A stretch of 64,000 nucleotides of DNA from Elioraea sp051860475 (lineage in GTDB: Bacteria > Pseudomonadota > Alphaproteobacteria > Acetobacterales > Acetobacteraceae): positions 7,185 to 71,184 of the forward strand of contig NZ_JBHYDW010000005.1 in the NCBI RefSeq assembly GCF_051860475.1, given 5' to 3'. Below the pieces are notes generated by a model. That model had not been told where the DNA came from, searched no databases, and saw nothing but the letters and a program-made list of their open reading frames with translations. Within the stretch, counting starts at the first letter, position 1, and each line of letters begins with the position of its first letter. Shown piece after piece: positions 7,992-16,257 of the stretch. Position numbers and translations under genes: made by a program.

Positions 7992-8369
7992 ATGGACTAC
8001 ACCGACCCGGCCTATTGGAACGGCATCATCCGGATGAGCCTGTCCAAGTTCTTCATCCTGTGCGTGCTCCACCAGAAACCGATGCATGGCTACGAGCTGG
8101 CGCGCGCGGTGGAGCGCACCACCAATGGCTGCTGCGCCCCGACCGAGGGGACGATCTACCCCGTGCTGCGTGAGTTCGAGGACGGCGGCTACGTCACCGT
8201 CCAGTCCGCGACCGTCCAGGGGCGGGAGCGCAAGGTCTATGCGCTGACCGACCGCGGGCGCGCGGCGTTCCAGGTGGCGGTGCAGTCGTGGATGGAGGTC
8301 ACGCGCTGCCTGATCGACTCCGAACGTGTCGCCTGCGCGCCCGGCCAGGGCGCGACGTGCTGCCCATGA
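7992..8369 (+). CDS. PadR-family transcriptional regulator
   Basis: 125 aa from ATG 7992. The winged-helix domain is MSLSKFFILCVLHQKPMHGYELARAVERTTNGCCAPTEGTIYPVLREFEDGGYV, followed by KVYALTDRGRAAF. The NGCC pair plus C-terminal cysteines (CLIDSERVAC, GATCCP) suggest sensing of a soft metal or metalloid; PadR proteins with this sequence style occur beside arsenic or mercury genes. The downstream flavoprotein fits that setting. Upstream in-frame starts at 7947 and 7962 exist, but the promoter position favours 7992. It probably represses its own operon. Confidence 0.85.
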   Translation: MDYTDPAYWNGIIRMSLSKFFILCVLHQKPMHGYELARAVERTTNGCCAPTEGTIYPVLREFEDGGYVTVQSATVQGRERKVYALTDRGRAAFQVAVQSWMEVTRCLIDSERVACAPGQGATCCP

Positions 8370-8390
8370 GTCCGTTCGCAGGCGCAAATA

Positions 8391-8405
8391 CATCGATGAT
8401 CGATG
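8391..8405. promoter_or_regulatory. Perfect 15-bp palindrome before the flavoprotein gene
   Basis: CATCGAT-G-ATCGATG is an exact inverted repeat with a one-base centre, in the 59-bp gap between the PadR gene and the flavoprotein start. It may be a second regulator site or an mRNA structure. Seen directly; role inferred. Confidence 0.4.
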
Positions 8406-8428
8406 CAACGATGGACAAGGATAACGCC

Positions 8429-9817
8429 ATGACCCAGGATCTCCCCGTTGCCGTGATCGGCGCCGGCCCTGTCGGCCTCGCCGCCGCCGCCCGTCTGGTC
8501 GAACGCGGCCTGACGCCGCTCGTGGTCGAGCGCGGGGCCTCCGTGGGCGCCGCGCTGCGCGCTTGGGGCCATGTGCGACTGTTCTCGCCCTGGCGCTACA
8601 CGATCGACGAGGCGGTGCGCGCCCTGCTGGCGCCGACGGGCTGGATCGAGCCTGATCCGGACGCGTTCCCCACCGGCGCCGAGATCGTGCGTGACTACCT
8701 CGTCCCGCTCGCTCGCCATCCCGCACTCGCGCCGCACCTGCTCCTCGGCGCCGAGGTCACGGCGATCACCCGCGATGGCCTGGACAAGACGCGTTCCGCC
8801 GATCGCGCGGCGCGCCCCTTCCTCGTCCGCTGGCGCGACGCTCGCGGTGGCGAACACACGAGGCGCGTGCGCGCGGTGATCGACGCCTCCGGCACGTGGT
8901 TCCAGCCCAACCCGATGGGGGTGGACGGCCAGCCGGTGCCGGGCGAGGCGGTGGTGCACGCCCGCATCGCCTACGGCATCCCCGACGTGCTCGGCGCCGA
9001 ACGCGACCACTATGCCGGGGCGCGTGTGCTGCTGGTCGGGGGCGGCCACTCCGCGATCAACGCGGCACTCGACCTGCTGCGGCTGCGCGAGCAGGCACCC
9101 GGCACCGAACTGATCTGGGCGCTCCGCCGCCGCGCCCTCGACCGGCTCGTCGGCGGGGGCGCGAACGACCAGCTCCCGGCGCGCGGCGCACTCGGCCTCG
9201 CCGCCCAGCGCGCGATCGCCGAGGGCGCGCTGACCCTGCTCGCGCCCTTCTCCGCGGCGGCGATCGCGCGGCGCGGCGACGCCGTGGAGGTGGACGGCAC
9301 CCACGACGGACGCCCGGTCACGCTGACGGCGGACCGGATCATCGTCGCGACCGGGTTCCGGCCCGATCTCACCCCGTTGCGCGAGCTGCGCGTCGCCCTC
9401 GATCCCGCGCTCGAGGCGCCGCCCGCGCTGGCACCGCTGATCGACCCGAACCTGCATTCCTGCGGCACCGTACCGCCGCACGGCGCGGCCGAGCTTGCCC
9501 ACCCTGAGCCCGGGTTCTGGATCGTCGGCGCCAAGTCCTATGGCCGTGCGCCGACCTTCCTGATGATCACCGGCTACGAGCAGGTCCGCTCGGTGGTGGC
9601 CGCGATCGCCGGCGACCATGCAGCCGCGCGTGACGTGCGGCTGGTGCTGCCCGAGACGGGTGTCTGCGGCGTCCGCGATGCCGGCGCCACTCCTGCGGGC
9701 TGCTGCGGTGGCCCAGCACCTGTCGGGGCCGAGGCGTGCTGCGTCGCCGATCTGGAGGCCAAGCGCCAGGGCGAAGCGGGCTGCGGCTGCGGGGCGTCGG
9801 CGTCGCTGGCCGCTTGA
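8429..9817 (+). CDS. FAD-dependent oxidoreductase with Cys-rich tail (metalloid-operon type)
   Basis: 462 aa flavin monooxygenase-like protein. An N-terminal FAD loop (VAVIGAGPVGLAAAARL) is followed by HVRLFSPWRY and a second dinucleotide fold (VLLVGGGHSAINAALDLL), the NAD(P)H site; IIVATGFRPD precedes the C-terminal FAD contact. This LFSPW-bearing class is often found in arsenic/mercury clusters and is annotated as an ArsO-like flavoprotein. The last ~70 residues are unusually Cys-rich (GVCGVRD..., GCCGG, ACC, GCGCG), fitting soft-metal binding. It follows the PadR gene, probably in one operon. The start is supported by AAGG eight bases upstream of ATG 8429; ATG 8411 and 8396 are alternatives. 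The substrate is not proven. Confidence 0.8.
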   Translation: MTQDLPVAVIGAGPVGLAAAARLVERGLTPLVVERGASVGAALRAWGHVRLFSPWRYTIDEAVRALLAPTGWIEPDPDAFPTGAEIVRDYLVPLARHPALAPHLLLGAEVTAITRDGLDKTRSADRAARPFLVRWRDARGGEHTRRVRAVIDASGTWFQPNPMGVDGQPVPGEAVVHARIAYGIPDVLGAERDHYAGARVLLVGGGHSAINAALDLLRLREQAPGTELIWALRRRALDRLVGGGANDQLPARGALGLAAQRAIAEGALTLLAPFSAAAIARRGDAVEVDGTHDGRPVTLTADRIIVATGFRPDLTPLRELRVALDPALEAPPALAPLIDPNLHSCGTVPPHGAAELAHPEPGFWIVGAKSYGRAPTFLMITGYEQVRSVVAAIAGDHAAARDVRLVLPETGVCGVRDAGATPAGCCGGPAPVGAEACCVADLEAKRQGEAGCGCGASASLAA

Positions 9818-9820
9818 CCT

Positions 9821-9863
9821 CATACCAGCCCCCCGGAGGTTTGACCGTCGGCGGGCTGGTATG
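9821..9863. terminator. Hairpin terminator after the flavoprotein gene
   Basis: CATACCAGCCC (9821-9831) pairs perfectly with GGGCTGGTATG (9853-9863) around a 21-base loop, three bases after the flavoprotein stop codon and between convergent genes. No T-run follows. Confidence 0.5.
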
Positions 9864-9873
9864 GGGTTGGTTT

Positions 9874-9905
9874 CGCGCGCGGCCGCCCCACCAGCCCCGC
9901 GCGCG
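9874..9905. repeat. REP-like GC palindromic repeat, copy 2
   Basis: Second copy of the 32-base block at 7361-7392. Here the arms CGCGCGCGG and CCCCGCGCGCG are better preserved, so a hairpin with a CACCA loop is possible. It lies in the gap between the convergent flavoprotein and TetR genes. Confidence 0.6.
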
Positions 9906-9945
9906 ATACCCTCCGCACAAAGGTCAAGCCTTTGTGCTCCGCGTC

Positions 9946-10599
9946 TCAGGGCGCCGAGAAGCCACGGCTGAGCGCGTCCGCCATGGTGCCGATCAGCGTC
10001 TCGCGCGGGCTCCAGGGGAAGTCGGGCTTGGTGATCAGCAGCGAGACGAGGCCGTGGCCTGCCGCCCAGATCGCCTCGGCGACCGCCTGCGGCTCGGCCG
10101 GCCGGAACACGCCGAGCGCGATCAGCCGGGCCACCTCCTGTTGCAGCGCGCCGAAGGTCGCCTGGCCGGACGGCGCCACCGGCACGCCCGGCTCGCCGGG
10201 CCGGTGACCCGCCACACCCGTGATCGGTGTCATGAAGATCACGCGGTACTCGTCCGGGTGACTGAGTCCCCAGTCGAGATAGGCGGTCATCACCCCGTGC
10301 AGCCGCGCGCGCGGATCGGGATCGCCCTCGGCGCGGGCGAGTGCGGCGCGGAACGCGCCGAGCAGGCCGTGGAACAGCTCATCGGCGACGGCGGCCATCA
10401 GCGACAGCCGGTCGGGGAAGTAGAGATAGAGCGCGGCCGCGGAGACGCCGGCGAGGCGGGCGACCCGGCGCATGGTCAGCGCCTCGAAGCCCTGGCGCAG
10501 CACGATCCGCTTCGCCGCCGCGACCACCTGGCGGCGGCGGTCCTCGGCACTGCGCCGGCGCCGCTTCGCCGGCCGTCTCGGTGCTGCCTTCCCCGGCAT
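9946..10599 (-). CDS. TetR-family regulator
   Basis: 217 aa. The N-terminal helix-turn-helix (residues ~20-65) is classical: RQVVAAAKRIVLRQGFEALTMRRVARLAGVSAAALYLYFPDRLSLMAAV. The C-terminal ligand domain (about 80-215, with the YRVIFMTP and AAGHGLVSLL helices) resembles the WHG/TetR_C type. It is divergent from an ABC exporter operon, and three TGAAC-N3-GTTCA palindromes lie between them, so it very likely represses both itself and the exporter. The inducer is probably an exported compound, identity unknown. Confidence 0.9.
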   Translation of the reverse strand: MPGKAAPRRPAKRRRRSAEDRRRQVVAAAKRIVLRQGFEALTMRRVARLAGVSAAALYLYFPDRLSLMAAVADELFHGLLGAFRAALARAEGDPDPRARLHGVMTAYLDWGLSHPDEYRVIFMTPITGVAGHRPGEPGVPVAPSGQATFGALQQEVARLIALGVFRPAEPQAVAEAIWAAGHGLVSLLITKPDFPWSPRETLIGTMADALSRGFSAP

Positions 10600-10614
10600 C
10601 GCGACTCCGTGACC

Positions 10615-10691
10615 TGAACGATGTTCACTTTAACGGTTGCGCGGTTGCGCGCAAGCCCATACATGAACACCGTTCATATGAACGATGTTCA
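10615..10691. promoter_or_regulatory. Three TGAAC-N3-GTTCA operator palindromes
   Basis: TGAACGATGTTCA occurs at 10615-10627 and again at 10679-10691, and TGAACACCGTTCA at 10664-10676. One copy lies 16 bp before the tetR start and two lie just upstream of the permease start at 10705. Their identical half-sites and placement mark them as the operators of the divergent TetR protein. Confidence 0.8.
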
Positions 10692-10704
10692 TGGTGAGGT
10701 CACG

Positions 10705-11844
10705 ATGATCCGCATCGCACTGCGCATGCTGACGGGCGACACGGCCAAGTATGTCGGGCTGGTGTCCGGCGTCGCCTTCGCGGTGATGCTGATGGCGCAG
10801 CAGGCCTCGATCTTCGTCGGTCTGATGCTGCGCACGGCGGCACAGGTGATCGACGTGGTGGACGCGGATCTGTGGGTGATGGACCCGCGCGTGATCTATG
10901 TCGAGGAGATCGAGCCGCTGCCGGAGACCGAGCTCTGGCGCGTGCGCGGCGTGGCCGGTGTCGATTGGGCCACACCGTTCTTCAAGGGGCTGACGGTCGC
11001 GCGCGCGCCCGACGGGCGGCTCCAGCAGGTGTTCGTGCTCGGTGTGGACGATGCGAGCCTCGCCGGCGGCCCGCCGGTGATGCTGCAGGGCTCGGTCGAG
11101 GACCTCCGCCGGCCGGGCGCCATCGTGCTCGACCGGGTCGGTGCGCTCTTCATCTGGCCCGGCGAGCAGCCGATGCCGGGCAAGGTGCTGGAGATGGCCG
11201 ACCGGCGCGCGACGGTGGTGGGTATTGCCGAAGCGTCCGCCCCGTTCACCACCTTCCCCGTCGTCTACACGCGCTACTCCGAGGCGCTCCGCTTCGCGCC
11301 GCCGCCAAGAAAGCCGCTCTCCTACATCCTGGTGCGCGCGCGGGCGGGCGAGGATCTCGGCACGCTTGCGCAACGCATCGAGGCCGAGACGGGCCTCGTC
11401 GCGCTGCGCTGGCAGGACTTCGCCTGGCGCACCATCCGCTACTACCTCACGCGCACCGGCATCCCGGTGAACTTCGGCATCACGGTGGCCCTCGGCTTCA
11501 TCGTCGGCGCCGCCGTGGTCGGCCAGACCTTCATGATCTTCGTGCTCGAGAACCTGCGCCAGTTCGGCGCGCTCAAGGCGATGGGCGTCTCGAACGGCAC
11601 GCTCCTGCGGATGGTGCTGGCCCAGGCTTTCGCCGTCGCCGCGGTCGGCTACGGCATCGGCATCGGGCTTGCCGCCGTGTTCTTCGAGGTGACCGGGCGC
11701 TTCAACGTCGACCTGCGCGGCTTCTTCCTGCCGTGGTGGGTCGCCGCGATCGTCGCCGGTGCGGTGGTGCTGATCATCCTCGTCTCGTCGGTGTTCTCGA
11801 TCCGCAAGGCGCTCACCCTCGATCCCGCGGTGGTGTTCAAGTGA
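10705..11844 (+). CDS. ABC exporter permease, FtsX/DevC type
   Basis: 379 aa inner-membrane protein. One N-terminal helix (YVGLVSGVAFAVMLMAQQASIFVGL) is followed by a ~220-residue periplasmic domain and a C-terminal block of three helices (GITVALGFIVGAAVVGQTFMIFVLE, AQAFAVAAVGYGIGIGLAAVFFEV, WWVAAIVAGAVVLIILVSSVFS). This is the MacB/FtsX-like layout of DevC. It starts the three-gene exporter operon with the ATPase (4-bp overlap) and a membrane-fusion protein. The operators just upstream imply TetR control. The substrate is unknown. Confidence 0.87.
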   Translation: MIRIALRMLTGDTAKYVGLVSGVAFAVMLMAQQASIFVGLMLRTAAQVIDVVDADLWVMDPRVIYVEEIEPLPETELWRVRGVAGVDWATPFFKGLTVARAPDGRLQQVFVLGVDDASLAGGPPVMLQGSVEDLRRPGAIVLDRVGALFIWPGEQPMPGKVLEMADRRATVVGIAEASAPFTTFPVVYTRYSEALRFAPPPRKPLSYILVRARAGEDLGTLAQRIEAETGLVALRWQDFAWRTIRYYLTRTGIPVNFGITVALGFIVGAAVVGQTFMIFVLENLRQFGALKAMGVSNGTLLRMVLAQAFAVAAVGYGIGIGLAAVFFEVTGRFNVDLRGFFLPWWVAAIVAGAVVLIILVSSVFSIRKALTLDPAVVFK

Positions 11845-12560
11845 GCGAAGCGGTCGTCACAGCGCGCGGCGTCTCCAAGGACTTCCCGTCGGGAGACGGC
11901 ACGATCCGCGTGCTGCACGGCATCGACCTCGCGGTGCGCTCGGGCGAGATGCTGCTGCTGGTCGGGCCGTCCGGCTGCGGCAAGACCACGCTGATCTCGA
12001 TCCTCGCTGGCATCCTCTCGGCGACCGAGGGCGCGATCGACGTGCTCGGCCAGGACGTGCGGCACCTGAAACCATCGGCCGCGGCGAAGTTCCGCCGCGA
12101 AACGGTCGGCTTCATCTTCCAGCAGTACAACCTGCTGCCGAGCCTGACCGCGGCCGAGAACGCCGCGATCCCGTTGGTGGTGCGCGGCGAGCGGCTCGAT
12201 CGCGCGACGCGGAAGGCGCGGGTCGTGCTGGAGGGGCTCGGCATGGGTGCGCATGCCGACAAGCCGCCGAAGCAGCTCTCGGGCGGGCAGATGCAGCGCG
12301 TCGCGATCGCGCGCGCGCTGGTGCACGAGCCGCCCTTCATCGTCTGTGACGAGCCGACCGCGGCGCTGGATGCCGCCTCGGGCCATGAGGCGATGCGGCA
12401 GCTGCGCGAGACCGCCGTGCGGCCCGGCCGCGCGGTGGTGGTCGTGACGCATGATCCGCGCGTGTACGGCTTCGCCGACCGCATCGCGCGGATGGAGGAC
12501 GGGCGGATCGTCGAACTCGCCGAGGACGCGGACGCGATCCGCCGCATGACGGAGCATTGA
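11841..12560 (+). CDS. ABC exporter ATP-binding protein, DevA/LolD type
   Basis: 239 aa from a GTG that overlaps the permease stop (GTGA). Walker A is GPSGCGKTT, the Q-loop is FIFQQYNLLPSLTAAENAAIP, the signature is LSGGQMQRVAIARAL, and Walker B is FIVCDEPTAALD, followed by the VVVTHDPR switch histidine. The FQQYNLLPSLT sequence is typical of the MacB/LolD/DevA group that powers FtsX-type permeases. It works with the genes on either side. Confidence 0.92.
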   Translation: MSEAVVTARGVSKDFPSGDGTIRVLHGIDLAVRSGEMLLLVGPSGCGKTTLISILAGILSATEGAIDVLGQDVRHLKPSAAAKFRRETVGFIFQQYNLLPSLTAAENAAIPLVVRGERLDRATRKARVVLEGLGMGAHADKPPKQLSGGQMQRVAIARALVHEPPFIVCDEPTAALDAASGHEAMRQLRETAVRPGRAVVVVTHDPRVYGFADRIARMEDGRIVELAEDADAIRRMTEH

Positions 12561-12563
12561 GCG

Positions 12564-13574
12564 ATGGCCCGACGCAGCCCGTTCCGCTTCACCCTGCCGC
12601 TGCTCGCGCTCGCGGGTATGGTGTTCGCCGCCTGGTCGATCGCCTCGCAGCCCGGCACGCCGCCGCGCGCCGAGCCGCCCTCTGCGCCGCCGCGCAACCC
12701 GTTCCCCACGGCAGTGGCGGGGCTCGGCGAGGTCGAGCCCGTCTCGGAAACGATCGCGATCGGCACCGATCTCGCGGGCCTGATCGCTGCGGTGCACGTC
12801 CGCCCGGGCGAGCGGGTCGCCGCGGGTGCGCCACTCCTCTCGCTCGACGATCGACGCCTGCGCGCTGTCGTGGCCGAAGCCGAGGCCGCACTGATCGCCG
12901 CGCGCGCGAGCCGTGACGAGGCCGAGGCCAGCCTGGTCAGCGCCGAAGCCGAGCGTCGCCGGGCTCGGCTCGACGCCGAGCGCTACCGGACCCTCTCGCG
13001 TGGCGAGGTCGCGGCCAGCCGCCAACGCGTCGAGTCCGCGGATGCGGACGCGCGCAAGGCCGAGGCGACCGTCGCGCTCGCCCGTGCGCGCATCGCCGCC
13101 GCCGAGGCCGCCGCGCAGCAGGCGGACGCGGCGCTGACCCGCGCCCGCGTCGACCTCGACAAGACCGTCCTGCGCGCCCCCATCGCCGGCACGGTGTTGC
13201 GCCTCAACGCCCGGCCGGGCGAGTACGCGCAGCCGGGTGCGGCGGAGTCGCTGATCGTGTTCGGTGACGTCTCGGTGCTGCATGTGCGCGTGCAGGTGGA
13301 CGAGACGGATGCGCCCCGCCTGCGCGCCTCGGGCAGCGCGGTCGCGTTCCTGCGCGGTGACGGCACGCAATCGGCCGAGCTTGCCTTCGTGCGGATCGAG
13401 CCGCTCGCTCGCCCCAAGCGGTTCCTCTCCAACGCACCGGGCGAGCGGGTGGACACGCGCGTGGTCGAGGCGATCTACCGTCTTGTGCCGGACGCGCTGC
13501 CGGTGCAGGTCGGTCAGATGCTCGACGTATTCGTCGAGGCCGCACCACGCGCGGCGGCAGTGGCCGCGCGGTAG
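12564..13574 (+). CDS. HlyD/DevB-family membrane fusion protein
   Basis: 336 aa periplasmic adaptor. An N-terminal membrane anchor (FTLPLLALAGMVFAAWSIA) is followed by a lipoyl-like half (VAGLGEVEPVSETIAIGTDLAGLIAAVHV, GERVAAGAPLLSLDD), an Ala/Glu/Arg-rich coiled-coil hairpin (about residues 95-195), and the second lipoyl half (DLDKTVLRAPIAGTVLRLNARPGEYAQPG). It joins the inner-membrane ABC pump to an outer-membrane channel not encoded here. It lies 3 bp after the ATPase gene. Confidence 0.9.
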   Translation: MARRSPFRFTLPLLALAGMVFAAWSIASQPGTPPRAEPPSAPPRNPFPTAVAGLGEVEPVSETIAIGTDLAGLIAAVHVRPGERVAAGAPLLSLDDRRLRAVVAEAEAALIAARASRDEAEASLVSAEAERRRARLDAERYRTLSRGEVAASRQRVESADADARKAEATVALARARIAAAEAAAQQADAALTRARVDLDKTVLRAPIAGTVLRLNARPGEYAQPGAAESLIVFGDVSVLHVRVQVDETDAPRLRASGSAVAFLRGDGTQSAELAFVRIEPLARPKRFLSNAPGERVDTRVVEAIYRLVPDALPVQVGQMLDVFVEAAPRAAAVAAR

Positions 13575-13575
13575 C

Positions 13576-14391
13576 TCAGCCGAGACCGAGCAACGCGTAG
13601 ATCCGCCGTGCGTACTCGCCGAACTCTTGCGTCGTCTTCATCGCGAGCGTGCGGGGCCGGGGCAGCGTCACCGCAATGTCGTCGGCCATGCGCGCGGGCC
13701 CCGCGGTCAGCACCACCACCCGGTCGCCGAGGAACACCGCCTCGGCAATGCCGTGGGTGACGAACAGGATCGTTGCCCCCGTCTCGGCGCGGATGCGCAG
13801 CAGTTCGAGGTTCATCCGCTCGCGCGTCAGCGCATCGAGCGCGCCGAACGGCTCGTCCATCAGCAGCAGCTTCGGTCCGTGGATCAGCGCACGCGCGATC
13901 GCCGCGCGCTGCTGCATCCCGCCCGACAGCTCGGCCGGGTACTTGTCCTCGGTGCCCGCCAGCCCGACCAGCGAGAGGAGCGCGCACGCACGCTCGCGCG
14001 CGGCGCGCGCCGGCAGGCCGAGGATCTCGGCCGGCAGCAGCACGTTGCCCAGCACCGTGCGCCACTTCAGCAGCAGCGCCTGCTGGAACACCATGCCGAT
14101 GTCGCGGGCGGGATCGAACGCGGTTCCGGGCGCGCCGATCGTCACCTCGCCGCCGTCGTGCCCATGCAGCCCGGCGACGATCTTGAGCAGCGTGGTCTTG
14201 CCGCAACCGGAAGGGCCCACCAGCGAGACGAGCTCGCCCGCGTGCACGTCGAAGCTTGCCTCCGACACCGCGAGATGCTCCACCCCGCCGGCGCGGTAGA
14301 TCTTGCGCACGTCGCGCAGCCGGATCAGCGGCGGCCCGGTCTCCCCCATGGCGGCAGTCTCGCGGGCGGGCGCGTCGCCGACAAGCCGCAT
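13576..14391 (-). CDS. ABC importer ATP-binding protein (nitrate/sulfonate/pyrimidine type)
   Basis: 271 aa, or 257 from ATG 14349, which is the more usual family start. Walker A is GPSGCGKTTLLK, the Q-loop is GMVFQQALLLKWRTVLGNVLLP, the signature is LSGGMQQRAAIARAL, and Walker B is LLLMDEPFGALDALTR, followed by ILFVTHGIAEAVFLGD. The MDEPFGALD/THxIxEA combination is typical of SsuB/TauB/ThiZ ATPases. It is divergent from the permease and binding-protein genes, with which it presumably forms one importer. Confidence 0.9.
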   Translation of the reverse strand: MRLVGDAPARETAAMGETGPPLIRLRDVRKIYRAGGVEHLAVSEASFDVHAGELVSLVGPSGCGKTTLLKIVAGLHGHDGGEVTIGAPGTAFDPARDIGMVFQQALLLKWRTVLGNVLLPAEILGLPARAARERACALLSLVGLAGTEDKYPAELSGGMQQRAAIARALIHGPKLLLMDEPFGALDALTRERMNLELLRIRAETGATILFVTHGIAEAVFLGDRVVVLTAGPARMADDIAVTLPRPRTLAMKTTQEFGEYARRIYALLGLG

Positions 14392-14444
14392 TGCCCGCCG
14401 ACCGCCTGCGCGCTAGCGTCACGCGACCGAAAGGGAGAGGAGCC

Positions 14445-15224
14445 TTGCTCGCGCAGGTGTGGCGGATCGCGTCGTGGTACCTGCCGAGCGCGCTGGCGCT
14501 GACCGCGCTGTTCCTGGCCTGGCATTTCGGCGTCGTGCTCTCGGGGGTGAAGGTGTTCATCCTGCCGGGTCCGCTCGATGCGCTCGCCGCACTCGCCGAT
14601 GCGCGCTACCAATGGGGCACCAACCTGGAGGCGACGCTGCTCGCGGTGGCGGGCTCGTTCGTCGCCTCGGCCGTGCTCGGCGTCCTGCTCGCGGTGGTCG
14701 TCGTCTGGCACCCGGTGCTGGAGCGCACCGTGCTGCCGCTGCTGGTGCTGTTCAACACCCTGCCGAAGATCGCGCTCGCGCCGGTGTTCCTGCTCTGGCT
14801 CGGCTACGGAATCGTGCCGAACATCGTGATCGGCGTGACGGTCGCGTTCTTCCCGGTCGTGATCAGCACTGCGGCCGGGCTGAAGGCAGTGGAGCCCGAT
14901 CTGCTCGACCTGGTGCGGGTGATGCGCGCGGGCAAGCTGACCGTGCTCCGGCGCATCCGCTTCCCCTCGGCGCTGCCCTACATCTTCGCGGGCCTCAAGA
15001 TGAACGCCTCGATGTCGGTGGTGGGCGCGATCGTCGGCGAGTTCGTCGCCTCGGAGCGCGGGCTCGGCGCGGTGATCCTCGCCGCGGGCGTCACGCTCGA
15101 CACCGCGGGCATCTTCGCCTCGCTGATCCTGATCTCGGTGGTGGGGCTCGGCGCCTATGCGCTGGTGGTCGTGGCCGAACGGCTCGCGATGCCCTGGGAG
15201 CACCGCCGCCCGGCCACAGCCTGA
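14445..15224 (+). CDS. ABC importer permease (SsuC/ThiX-like)
   Basis: 259 aa with about six membrane helices. The start is TTG at 14445, preceded by a strong GGGAGAGGAG. The EAA-type cytoplasmic loop is AAGLKAVEPDLLDLVRVMRAGKLTVLRRIRFPSALPYIFAGLK, which docks on the ATPase. LVLFNTLPKIALAPVFLLWLGYG is typical of the nitrate/sulfonate/thiamine-precursor permeases. The next gene, the binding protein, begins 19 bp later. Confidence 0.9.
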   Translation: MLAQVWRIASWYLPSALALTALFLAWHFGVVLSGVKVFILPGPLDALAALADARYQWGTNLEATLLAVAGSFVASAVLGVLLAVVVVWHPVLERTVLPLLVLFNTLPKIALAPVFLLWLGYGIVPNIVIGVTVAFFPVVISTAAGLKAVEPDLLDLVRVMRAGKLTVLRRIRFPSALPYIFAGLKMNASMSVVGAIVGEFVASERGLGAVILAAGVTLDTAGIFASLILISVVGLGAYALVVVAERLAMPWEHRRPATA

Positions 15225-15243
15225 ACACGGGAAAGGAAACGCC

Positions 15244-16254
15244 ATGACCACACGCCGTACCCTGATCCGCGCAACAGCACTCGGCGCGCTCGCCGCCCCG
15301 GTCGTCGGCCGGGCGGGCTTCGCGCAGCCACGCAAGGTGACGCTGCAGCTCAACTGGTTCCCCTCGGGCGATCACAGCGCCCTGTTCCTCGCCAGGTCGC
15401 GCGGCTGGTACGCCGAGGCCGGGATCGACCTCGCCATCCAGCGCGGCCAGGGCTCGGCCGACACGGTGCAGCGGGTCGAGATCGGCCAGGCGGAGTTCGG
15501 CCAGGCCGACACACCGACCATCATCACCGGCGTGGGCCGCGGCGCCTCGCTCCAGGTGATCGGAATCGTGCTCGACAAGGCCGGCAACAACGCGTTCTTC
15601 CGCAAGGACAGCGGCATCGCGAAACCTGCCGATCTCGCCGGCAAGAAGGTCGCGCTGCCGCCGGGCGATTCCCACCGCGTGCTCTGGCCGGCCTTCGCGC
15701 GCGCCAACGGGCTGAACCCGGAGGCGATCACCATGGTGAACGTGCGCCCGGAGGGAAAGCAGGCCGCGGTCGCAACCGGCCAGACCGAGGTCAGCTTCGA
15801 TCAGTACACGGGCTACCCGCTGTGGGAGAAGACGCTCGGCAAGGGCAATGTCGGCAACCTGCTCTGGGCCGACTACGGGCTGCAGCTCTACGGCTTCGCC
15901 TACTTCGCCAAGCCGGAGTTCCTGGCCGCGAATGGCGCGCTCGCACGCGGGTTCCTGGCTGCCACCTATCGCGGTTGGGCGGCCGCGCAGGCCGATCCGC
16001 GCGCGGCGGTCGAGGCGCTCGCCAATGACGTCGGCGCGGGGATCGACCGGACCGCATTGCTCGAGGCGATGCCGTATGTGATGGACCTTGCGATCACCGA
16101 ACGCGCGCGCGCGAACGGCATCGGCTGGATCGACGAGGCGCTGATGGCGAAGACGATCGAGATCACCCTGACGGCGCAGACGCTGCCGAACACGCCGACC
16201 GCAGCGGCGATCGGCACGAACGCCTTCAACCCCAAGGTGATGCCGGCAGCCTAG
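15244..16254 (+). CDS. ABC importer substrate-binding protein, NMT1/THI5-like
   Basis: 336 aa periplasmic receptor. A Tat-like leader (TTRRTLIRATALGALAAPVVGRAGFA) precedes KVTLQLNWFPSGDHSALFLARSRGWYAEAGIDLAIQRGQG, the N-terminal fold of THI5/ThiY/SsuA receptors. GQADTPTIITGVGRGASLQVIGIVLDKAGNNAFF fits the family, whose ligands include formyl-aminopyrimidine, riboflavin and sulfonates. The ligand cannot be decided here. GAAAGGAAA precedes the ATG. Confidence 0.88.
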   Translation: MTTRRTLIRATALGALAAPVVGRAGFAQPRKVTLQLNWFPSGDHSALFLARSRGWYAEAGIDLAIQRGQGSADTVQRVEIGQAEFGQADTPTIITGVGRGASLQVIGIVLDKAGNNAFFRKDSGIAKPADLAGKKVALPPGDSHRVLWPAFARANGLNPEAITMVNVRPEGKQAAVATGQTEVSFDQYTGYPLWEKTLGKGNVGNLLWADYGLQLYGFAYFAKPEFLAANGALARGFLAATYRGWAAAQADPRAAVEALANDVGAGIDRTALLEAMPYVMDLAITERARANGIGWIDEALMAKTIEITLTAQTLPNTPTAAAIGTNAFNPKVMPAA

Positions 16255-16257
16255 CGG

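Noticed and set aside
10872..12560. Long open frame starting inside the permease gene
   Set aside because: Its first part is an Arg/Gly/Ala-rich shadow of the permease; only the part from GTG 11841 encodes the ATPase.
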